Source: Rapana venosa (lineage: Eukaryota > Mollusca > Gastropoda > Neogastropoda > Muricidae). From it: a stretch of 64,000 nt of DNA. The stretch is from NCBI GenBank assembly GCA_028751875.1, contig CM054141.1, forward strand, positions 38,130,795 to 38,194,794, read 5' to 3'. Positions 54,568 through 64,000 of the stretch are shown piece after piece. Each line of letters starts with the position of its first letter. Positions within the stretch are counted from its first letter, which is position 1. The notes beneath the pieces were generated by a model. The model made no database searches. It worked only from the letters and a program-made list of their open reading frames with translations, and had not been told where the DNA came from. The translations under genes were made by a program, and so were the position numbers.

Positions 54568-57500
54568 TCACACAGTCTCTAAGCTGGGCAAACTCTTTAC
54601 GCCGGCTGTCTTCTTGATGGGGCCTCTCTTGGGGTCGATGATCCGCTGATCGTTGGGAATGTTTCTGAAACAGATATGCAGACCAAAAATTGGTGTGAAA
54701 AATTGGTGTGCATTTGTATATATCACCAGTCATTACTTTCTGGGAATATGAAGAGTATTATTTGACTGTTAATACATGCAAATTGTATATCACAACATAA
54801 AATTTGTTCATGTAATATTTCAAAACTGAAAAATGTATATCATGTATATGCTTTTGATACATTGACTCAATTAAAATCATCAGCTCTAGACTGTATGTAA
54901 GTGGACATGTGCACACACAGACACACATAGATACACACACACATACATGTCCGCACGCAAGCACACACACATACACACACATGTATGCACGCACACACAC
55001 ATGTGCATACACCCTCCCCCATACACACACACACGCACGCACGCATGCATGCATGCATACATGCACGCATGTGCACATACACACACACACACATCCAGAA
55101 AGCAGGAATTTGTTAAACCTAAAATTATTTATCTTGAATTACATCATGCTGACTGGAAGAAAATTATTTTAAACAAAGAAACAAACAAACTAACAACCTT
55201 CCCCTCCAATTTCTGACAATAAAAAGTTACACATAATATATATATTTTTAAAGGAGAAATAAGCTCTTATTGAATGAATGATTTTTTATTTTTATAAATA
55301 AGGCATCAGAATATCACTGATCATTGAGAAATCGAGTGTAAAAAGGTATTAAGATAACAAGAAAAGGTCCCAAGAATTAAAAAAAAATCAACAACAAAAA
55401 TGCACCCCTCTACCCCCTTCCTCTGCCTGGTTAGGTTAGAAACAGGCTGTAAGGAATTAACTAAAAATACAAACAAACAAACCCCCCCCAAAACCCCCCA
55501 ACTCAAACATATAACTGTCGATAACCTCAACCCATACCCAGTGTTGTCGCGATGACTACGTGGTGTGGTGCCACCATCTTGTCCTTGTCCTTGCCCTGTC
55601 CCCATCACCATCCTCTGCTTGTTCTTCATCTCGCTGATGGTGCCTCTGGCAGCGTTGATTTCCAGGGCGTACTGCTTGCGTTCATCGTTGGCTTTGTGGT
55701 AGGCCTGTGAATGATGATGGTGATGACGAAAATGCTTTCAGGGTCACAGGATGTGTTATGTGTGTCTGAATATTGCAAATGCAATATATACAAAAATCAT
55801 AACAAGTAAAAGAAACATACCGTAAAAGCAAAATGTAATTTTTCAACCCTATCTCTCCTATAAAGATTTGTTCCCATTCTGCAACTGGTACCAAAAGAAA
55901 ACAAAAAATGTCCCCAAAGTCGGAATACGGCTACCTTTATATGGGTAAAAACAGTTGCATTGACAAAATCTCACCATTGGAGAACCTTGAAGCTCTAACC
56001 AATGAATTAAAAAACAAACAAAAACAAACAAACAAACAAACACCACACTCGCCCTAGAAAAAAAACCCCAAACAACCCCCAACCCCACACATAAACTTTA
56101 GTTCATTAAAAAACCTTCAACCTTGGATTGTTACTTAAAACAAAGTGAGAAATGATCAACCAAAAGATGTAACAGTGCACATTTCAGCACTATGAGCCTT
56201 CTCTAACATTTGTTGTTGTTGTAGATCACATGACACTTATTGTAAGTGATGTCATAATTTTTTTTCAAGAAGTTTCAATCAGGCACCTGCAGTCACTCTT
56301 CTATACATCAGTACAGATAAAGAGTATGGATGATAAAGAGTCTGAGATGTCATGAAAAATAAACAAATATCATACTATGTGTAATAAGACATTCAGTGAC
56401 ACCTTTCTGCCCCAAAGATGCATCCATGGTGGCTTACAAAATATCATAATATTGCATGAGATCTATCTATATACTTAGCTTAGTGTATATGTATGTTCGG
56501 CAGTTACTCTGTGCTCTTCATATGAATGGGGTTGTTACTATTTTACTTTGATGTCTTTATTCCTTCTGCCCTCAATTTCCCAAAGAATCACAGAGTACTA
56601 CATTGAACAACTTTTCACCAGATTCCTGCACTTATATCAGCTAAGTGCCAAATTCTCAGTCTCTCCAAATGGATTGCTTGGTCAATTTGCAAAGATATCA
56701 GTCCACCTGTCAACCCCTACGTCTCCCTCCCTAAACATATACCTGGCAAATGGCTTTTGCAAGGCCATTTAGCAATACCCGGCCTTCTTTCAATTTCAAA
56801 CCCTTGTATATACCAGAGGTTGGAATGTGACTACCTTCTAGTTAATGGTAAGCAAAATGGTTGTGCATGCACAAATCTTGCCATTGACAAACAAATCTGA
56901 GAGCACTAGAAGAGGAACAGGCCCCCATCCCCCTCCCCCCATCCCTAAAATACCCAAACAAATTGTATACAAGCATACATGCCTGACTTATTAAAAAAAA
57001 AAAAAGAAGAGGTCAAGACACCAAAATTAAAAACAATGACAACAATAACAACACCCCCCCAAAAAACACACACAACAACAACAACAAAACTGACAGAGCT
57101 GATTTTCATGACTACAATGCTTTGCTTGTACAACAAAAGGGATTAACAGAAAAAAAAAGTCTGACCTCCTGTTAAAAAAACCCCAAAACAACAAGAAAAA
57201 CCCAAACAAACAAACAAATAAGCAAACAAGCAATAACACACACACATGCACATGCGCACACACACATGCACCTGCGCACACACACACACACATGCATGTG
57301 CGCACACACACACACACGCATGCACGCGAACAGACAAAGACCTTGGATTCTTGGTCCAGTCTCCACTCCAGGTCTCTCAACTGGCTGAGCAGCAGGTTCT
57401 TTTCCCGGTCCAGTGCTTTGATCATCTGAGGACTGGCCTGTGACGTGTAGGTGTTAGATGAAAAGTATTTCAGCATGTGAAAAATAACCTATGCTGCTGC

Positions 57501-58529
57501 TTATGAAGTCACTCACATACACATGCATGCACACACATGGATGTGCACATATGCACCACACACACACACGCACACACACGCACGCACACGCACGCACACA
57601 CGCGCATACATCATTTACTGAGAAAATCTTTTCATGATCACAATTTGTTATTTTAAAACATTCCATAAGGAAATATGGGTATGAACAATTTGATAAACTA
57701 CCCTGTGTACCAGTCAGCATTGAATTTCCTTCCAACAGAAACCCCAACTCTTGCAGTCTGCAATGAGGAGGACCATCCAGAGACTGGGAAAGGGAGATTT
57801 CTTGTGGGTTTAATCTCCATTTGAAGTCAAACTTTTCTCCCATCCAGTAGACCTTGAGTGGTGGTATGAGTGTTTGTCTTTAGGATGACATGATAAACCA
57901 AGGACCCAAGTGCAATACACATTTAGCGTAAATAAAAGAAACCCACATAAACAAGAGGGTCATACCTAGCAGAATTCTCTTTAAAAAAAAAAAAGTACCT
58001 GTAAGAAAACGAGTAAACAAACAGAAAATAGGAAAAAGAATTAAAATCCCCCCAAAATGATGTTGCTGCTCTTGTGGTGGGAGCAACTTGAATTGCATGC
58101 ACTGATACCTGATGGGACAGAATGTCATATGCAATACAATACACTGCATTTTTTCTTCTTGAATCAATACAAAAGCTAGTCACATTCGATAACTCTATTT
58201 TTTTAAAAAGTGTTTGGGTGAGTATATAAAGGTAGTTTCATGAACACATTCAACCACTCACATCGGCCATGTCATCAAAATTGCGGTTGTCTCGCGGAGT
58301 CCTGTTGGCTGCAACAGTCAAACACTGTATTTGTAGAATTCATAAAAGAACAGCCAAAAAAAAAAAAAAGGTAAAGCAAAACATAACGATCAAAATGCAA
58401 TAAACCCCCCCACCCCCAAAAACAGGATCTCCAAAATAAACTTTAAATACCCCCTTCCCCCCATGTAACTCATCAACACACACATGCACACACTCACACG
58501 CACACACACAACACACACACACACACACA

Positions 58530-58560
<31 letters not shown>

Positions 58561-61500
58561 CACTATGATGAAAACAGAAATCATTCCAAAAATGACTTTC
58601 AGCACACAGTTGTTTCTCAGGAAATGACAAAAGATACACCCATTTTCTGTTTTGCTTACTCTTTCGTTTTTTTCCTTGTAGGCTTAACATATATTTAAAA
58701 CAATTGTGACTGACTCTTAACTTCCCCCATAACTTTGTTACAGCTCAGAATTTTCAGACAGTAGGTTATAGGAACACATTAAACATTTTTTTTGCACTTT
58801 GCATAGCCCATCCCTCTCCAGATAACAAAGCTGAACCAAGCATCTAAAATGAAATATGTCTAAAAATTTACAGGTAGATAAATGAAAATATACAACAATA
58901 ACTCAATAAGCAAAGAAGGACTACTGGACAATCTTGTTTTGTTTTTATTAATTTGCTTTTGTTTTCTGGTCCTCGGCAAGATCTCTGAGGTTAAGTAAGT
59001 GAGATTTGGTGAGAATTTTGCATACATGACACATTTTGCCCATTATCAAGGTAGCCACATTCTGACTTTGGGACAATGTTTGAAAAAATGACACCACCGT
59101 GCCCAAATTTTCTTTTTTATACATATTTTTTGTTATCTGTTCTTACCTGCACAAATGTCCCACTCTTCCAAAAGGCAGAACAGGTTTTAACATGTAAGCA
59201 AGATATTATGTATGTGTTCGTCAGTTTATAGTCTCATCTGAAGGACTTTCCATGCAGAAGAGTTGGTACTTGATGTTAACTCCAGAAGAAAGATTCCCTT
59301 AAACAGGCGATTCTGTCTCAGTGATGGCTTGTACCTGGGCTGTCAAATCAAGAACACAATGCTCTCACCACTGAGCTATCTGACCACCACCCCCACTGCA
59401 GTAGCTATACTGACTGGCTTGTAGAACAGGCGGAGCTCACCTTCCCGAAGATTGCGCCGCGCTTCCTCCACCTTGTCCTGCAGCATGAGCACCTGCCGGT
59501 CCAACTGTTGGTTCATCTCCTGCTGCGTCTCGTAACGCGTCTTCCACTCATTGCCTGCAGCATGCTACACACTGCACATCTTCCTCCTACATTGAACTCC
59601 AGCCTCAAGACATAGTTATTTATTTCAAACTTAAGGTTTTCCCCCTCCTGTTTGTGTTTCATCTCAGAACAGTCCCTGCCTTCCACAGCTGAGATCCCAT
59701 CACCCTGCCAAAGTGTATAACCTTTCTGTGTGTTGGTTGTTGTTGCTTCGATTTTACGTCTGTTCACTCAACGTGATATTATACTATGGGAAGGGGAGGG
59801 GAGGGGAGGGGGCACTTATATTGATGGTTGTATGCAGTAGAATGTGTAACTAATGTTAAGTAATGTAGACAGTACACAGAAAAGAGCTAAACAATGATAA
59901 CAACAAAATATGTACATAAGAAATGTTAACATGACTTAAAACTAAAACAAATGTCCTATGGGTCATTAAAGATTTTCCTATATGAAACACCAAATTAAAT
60001 TTTTTTAATGTCTTATCCAAGGATTTCTCAGAAAAAGAGGGTAAGAATGGCTTTAAACTCTTACATTAAAAAAAATATATGAATGGTGGTAATTTTCTCA
60101 CCTCATAAATTGATTTTCAGTTTGGGCCATGACAGTATAACAGCATACATCATTTTTATCAAAACACTGTCAAGTACACAACCCTCTTCAGACCAAATAA
60201 ATGCAGTCACTACATCTCTGAAAATCTAACAGATTTTTTTTCTTGCAAATGAACAACATGAAAACTATAGCTTATATTTCTGTTGTCTATACTACTTACA
60301 TTTACTGTTCGTATTAGCAAATTGCTAGTAAAACCAAAATGAAAATAATTCCACAAGAATTTACATGTTAGTATCAAACTGTGCAGCAAACTGTTCACTC
60401 TAAAAGATGCCTGTTTGTCTTTCATAAGAACTACAGCCATAAAAACGTGATTGTCGAAATCACCAGCAAAAATCACACAACTCATCAAACAACAACAAAA
60501 CAACCACAATAAAAAACAAAATCACAAGCAAACAAACAAGACAAAAATGATGCAAAACAACAAAGCAACAAGTTAAATACAACCAAAAAGATATAAAAAA
60601 AAAAGCCAACAACAAAAAAGAAAAACCTCTAAAATATTGAAAATACTGTACCATAATCAATTCTAAACTCTATGGAGAGAGCTAGTTTTCTAGTTCACTG
60701 AACAGGTACTATAGTTCACAATGATTAAAGCGGATACATATTTGGCACAGACTCCATACAGAACACATTGAACTATAACTCTTTCTGTCAGAAGGAGAAA
60801 AAGCAAAAGCAATGACTGTATTCAGCAGCTTTTAGTTCTACTATACATATCACAATATGCATCTAATCAGCACTTGTATCTTTTGGTTGTGAAACACACT
60901 AGTGCTTGTGTGAGACTGTAAACTCAGAGAATACCACTGTGTGAGTGTGTGAATGTGTGTGTGTGTGTGTGTGAATGTTTTAGGCATTATTCTTTTACTT
61001 GCCTTATCACTGATCATTAGTTACTGATCTTACTATAGTTAACTATTAGTTGATTTTAGTTTTTGGACATGTTTGTATGAACCATCTTTTCTTGTTTTTT
61101 TTTTTTTTTTTAGCATCTTGCGGTCAACATGGTTGATGACCAGGTTCATTACAACAGCTTAGAGCAATAAAGTTGTTTTTTTAAAAAGTTCAACACGTTA
61201 GTTTTGTCTCTTCTCAGTGCTCGTTCAAGTTAAGAACCAAAACATGACATATAAGTTTTTTTTTAAAACGATGAATTTTTTTTGCCTTGGAGGAAAACTA
61301 ATTGATAATAATAAGAAATACACAACTGTCAAATGTAAAGTACACAGCAAATTACCGAAACAGATCAATGGATAAGCCATCCAACAACACAAATTTTAAA
61401 AAAATCTCAAGAGTTCTGTGTAGTAGTAACTGTTGCTAATTAACTCTATCATACAGTCTTTTTAGACAGACAGATTCCAGGGATTGAAACTGAATAGGAC

Positions 61501-61661
61501 GATTCATGAGTGCGCGCATGCATGTGTGCGTGTGTGCATGTGCGCGCACACATGGGTGCGTGCATGCATGTGAGTGCATGTGTGTGAGTATGTGTGTGTG
61601 TGTGTTTATTTTTAAAATTCTTTTATTTCAAGGATAAAGGAATAAGCACTCATGTGCTGTG

Positions 61662-61712
<51 letters not shown>

Positions 61713-63343
61713 TGTGTGTGTGTGTGTGTTTGTGTGCATGTGCACGCGTACTTCAAAGATTGTGTGATGGACTCTACAACTGCATTTTGTGAATGATAAA
61801 GATAAAACTCTACTACTTTTCTTTTAATAATAATAATGATAATGTATGGAATTTATATAGCGCTGAATCTTGCAAAGGAACAAATCAAAGTGCTTTTCCC
61901 TTCTTGTTGTTCATGTTCCTGTTATAAACACTGGTTTGTGTGTGTGTGTGTGTGTGTGTGTGTTTGTGTGTGTGTTTGTGTGTGTGTGTGTGTTGTAGGT
62001 GAGGGGTTTGACACAAGCAGAGTAAGATAAGCCTTTACTTGAATTTTTACATCATCTGTCTTGCTCAGAGAAAAGTGTTAAGTACTATACACCCTTTGTC
62101 TATCTAAGCTGGATTTTACAAAAAAAGGCAGTTTGGCCATTATCCCTGAAAGGTTACACTGTAGCAGAATGTCAAAGAAATACATACACAGAAGGGCATT
62201 CAACAGGCAGATAATGCTTCAAAGACTCTGGTGAACACATCTATAAACACTTACAGAGAAGCATATAGCAATGTGGTGAATGTGCACCACCTGTTTTACT
62301 TATTAATCTTTTCTGTTAGTGTGTGTGTGTGTTTGAGTGTTCACATAATTATGTGTGCATCATAGTGTATACAAGTATACATTTCTTTCTGTGTGTATTT
62401 TTCTGTCATAGGCCTCCTTTTCTATAATTACTTCTTTGAACCAAACATACACAAGTACACAACAGTACATGTCAGTTGGAAGTGCAGTGAAGCAAACTGC
62501 GGTAATGAAGTGGAAGACGCAATACAGAAACCAAGAGAAAAAATTTTCTGACACAGCATACCCCAAAAAAGAAAACATAACCATCACCCACCTGCTGAAA
62601 ACAAGAAAAAGAAAACACAGGTCAAAGCAAGGAAATAACAAAAAACCACACACATACATGCAGATGCACATGCAAACATGCATGCACACACACACATGCA
62701 CGCACACTCACACACATGCATGCGTGCACACACACACATACACACTCACACACACACAGTGAAACCACTATGGCCAAGTATAAAGAGGGAATAATAACTA
62801 ATATGAAGGACTTTGATCCAATTCTGAAAGTACAGAGGCTAGTGTTATGTAGGTGGAGATACACTGTACTCTCGTATTACACAATATAAAATTGGTTGAG
62901 AAAACAAAGAAACCATGAAAAACCTCAACCAAAAAAAACCACCCAAACAATTCAAGCATCAAGGTGCCAGATTCTACATTGTTAAAGTGAAATGACACAA
63001 TGGCTTTAAAAAGAAAAACAGAAAATAGGAACGCACCGACAACCCCCCCCCCACCCCACCCCCCCCCCCCCCCCCAACCCAAAATAACCTTGCATACATA
63101 CAATTCCAAATGCAATCATACAGCACACATGCAGCTCATACACACCCACACCCATGAGTATGCATGCACACACATACACGCACACATGCACGCAGGTGCA
63201 TGCACGCACACACAATGAAATTTACCCACTATCAAGACATTTGCAAAGTCTCTAGAATACCTTCATTCTCAATGGAATCAAAGCGTTTCTCCAGTTCTTC
63301 GATTGTTGCCTTGAGCTCTGTTGCTGACTGGTCCAGCATTTCC
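54568..63343 (-). CDS. CCDC169: Coiled-coil domain-containing protein 169, 5' end missing
   Basis: Six minus-strand exons in transcript order: 63343-63261, 59554-59441, 58308-58262, 57437-57342, 55704-55538 and 54664-54568 (stop codon 54570-54568). Phases agree across all five junctions and give 200 residues. Recognisable family motifs in order are [28 protein letters not shown] and, near the C-terminus, PKRGPIKKT, matching vertebrate CCDC169 closely. Most of the protein is predicted heptad-rich coiled coil ([35 protein letters not shown]). Exon 5 carries a short [10 protein letters not shown] low-complexity run before the conserved basic tail. The N-terminal exon or exons lie beyond 64000: exon 63343-63261 starts with one base of a split codon and 63344-64000 shows no plausible start exon. 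Molecular function is not established to my knowledge. Confidence 0.9.
54908..55092 (+). repeat. (CA)n/(CACG)n/(CATG)n cluster in the last intron of CCDC169
   Basis: Alternating purine-pyrimidine sequence throughout, including GCACGCACGCATGCATGC. Confidence 0.95.
55902..56006 (+). repeat. Repeat family F fragment
   Basis: CCCCAAAGTCGGAATACGGC, TGGGTAAAAACAGTTGC and AAAATCTCACCATTGG follow the family order. In a CCDC169 intron. Confidence 0.75.
56818..56910 (+). repeat. Repeat family F fragment, diverged
   Basis: GGTTGGAATGTGACTACC, TGCACAAATCTTGCC and GAGAGCACTAG follow the family order. In a CCDC169 intron. Confidence 0.6.
57238..57325 (+). repeat. (CA)n array beside a CCDC169 exon
   Basis: CA array with TGCA and TGCG interruptions, ending about 16 bases from the donor of exon 57342-57437. 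Confidence 0.95.
57770..58145 (+). mobile_element. SINE family G, copy 2
   Basis: CATCCAGTAGACCTTGAGTG, TTAGGATGACATGATAAACC, AAAAGAAACCCACATAAAC and GCAGAATTCTCTTT follow the order of the copy at 40275. The head is decayed. Confidence 0.75.
58478..58563 (+). repeat. (CA)n microsatellite
   Basis: CA array with two single-base phase breaks. In a CCDC169 intron. Confidence 0.97.
58965..59395 (-). mobile_element. Composite SINE (family A plus family F tail), copy A11
   Basis: Head near 59340-59395 (CACCACTGAGCTATCTGACC on plus), family A body at 59100-59290, then the family F segment at 58965-59075 (CAAGGTAGCCACATTCTGAC). It ends about 46 bases from CCDC169 exon 59441-59554. Confidence 0.75.
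61500..61995 (+). repeat. GT-rich microsatellite cluster
   Basis: Several GT arrays (61500-61602, 61663-61730, 61935-61993) separated by a SINE scrap and a LINE-like tail fragment. Confidence 0.93.
62641..62758 (+). repeat. (CA)n array
   Basis: CA with TGCA interruptions. Confidence 0.93.
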
Positions 63344-63536
63344 CTTGGGAAAGGAAAGAGTAACAATATTACTAACTATCCACACAGAAATTCTTCTCTC
63401 TCTCAGTCTCTGTCTCTAATATCTGTCACTGTGTCTGCATTCCTTTCCCTTCCCCTTTCTCTGTTGCCTCTAGAGGTCTCTGTGAATCTATCTGCTTGCT
63501 TCTCTCTGCCTGTCTCTGTCCCTCCTTTTCTCTTAC

Positions 63537-63548
63537 ACACACACACAC

Positions 63549-63603
<55 letters not shown>

Positions 63604-63607
63604 ACAC
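63537..63607 (+). repeat. (CA)n microsatellite
   Basis: Near-perfect CA array with one AACA break. Confidence 0.97.
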
Positions 63608-63719
63608 ATCATACACATGGACACACATGAACAGGCACATCAAAACAAGTATCGTTGCGGCTTCGGGCGTATGTGCATGCACATAGACGAGTGGGGAGGG
63701 AGGAAAGACTCAACTTCAG

Positions 63720-64000
63720 GGGACAGGATAGCCTAGTGGCTAGAACATTGCGCTCGCAATCTGACAACCCGGGTTCGATTCCTGTACAAGGGAATATTTT
63801 CCCCTGGAGTTAACATCAGTGCAGACTCCACTCTCCCCAACAATCCTTTGGATGAGACTTTAAACTGAGGCCCCGTGTGCGAATGCATGCAGACCATCTT
63901 GCGCACATGTTAAATCCTGTTCGCTTTTTTTTTTATAAGAGTAGGCCATTGTGTGCCAGTGGGAACAGATGACAGAATTTACAAAACTGCATACACATGG
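63720..64000 (+). mobile_element. SINE family A with head 1, copy A13, cut by the window end
   Basis: Best head 1 in the window: ATAGCCTAGTGGCTAGAAC (A-box region), CCCGGGTTCGATTCC (B-box), then GGAGTTAACATCAGTG, TGGATGAGACTTTAAAC and the body up to the window edge. Confidence 0.9.

Larger units (their letters stand above)
59555..63260 (-). other. CCDC169: Intron of CCDC169 (3.7 kb)
   Basis: Contains GT microsatellites at 60953-60972 and 61500-61995, a SINE A 3' scrap at 61615-61660, a LINE-like tail fragment at 61827-61893, CA arrays at 62641-62758 and a poly-C run at 63044-63075. Positions 59790-60950 show no recognised feature. Confidence 0.75.

Noticed and set aside
63740..63790. tRNA gene with GGTTCGATTCC B-box (also at 19885, 33115 and 33800)
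   Set aside because: The A and B boxes are present, but acceptor stems do not close and each runs into a shared SINE body.

Overview
This window is nuclear DNA from an animal, most likely a mollusc and perhaps a gastropod. I infer this from three intron-bearing metazoan genes, AT-rich non-coding sequence full of CA/GT and GA/CT microsatellites, and many tRNA-headed SINEs and decayed non-LTR retrotransposons. The species cannot be fixed from sequence alone.

Three genes can be reconstructed with splice phases that agree. (1) TXNDC9/PhLP3 (plus strand, CDS 3840-6293, two coding exons, 225 aa) is a thioredoxin-fold cofactor of the CCT chaperonin; a likely 5' untranslated exon ends at 740. (2) EXD1 (plus strand, CDS 13473-32588, 12 coding exons, 974 aa) is a piRNA-pathway protein with an Sm-like N-terminal domain, a DEDD-fold exonuclease domain that has lost most of its catalytic residues, and a very long Ser/Pro-rich tail encoded by one exon. 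(3) CCDC169 (minus strand, six exons between 63343 and 54568, 5' end beyond the window) is a small coiled-coil protein. The genes are not an operon and no shared pathway is evident.

Layout: 1-740 microsatellite and TXNDC9 promoter/5' exon; 741-6293 TXNDC9; 6294-13080 repeats (SINE fragments, a 5S-like SINE, a plus-strand LINE remnant, and a minus-strand LINE whose ends lie in an approximately 120-bp inverted repeat); 13080-32588 EXD1, with introns carrying SINEs, minisatellites and another LINE; 32589-54170 a gene-poor stretch with SINEs, a TIR-bounded non-autonomous transposon, a minisatellite born from an older repeat, and a CR1/L2-like LINE; 54170-63343 CCDC169; 63344-64000 a CA repeat and a SINE.

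The most interesting signals are: the pseudo-nuclease EXD1; two inverted SINE arms tightly flanking its frame-neutral exon 10, which encodes the degraded third exonuclease motif; a SINE family whose promoter joins a tRNA A-box half to a 5S rRNA-like segment; a modular SINE family with exchangeable heads and tails; and a reverse-transcriptase remnant flanked by inverted repeats.
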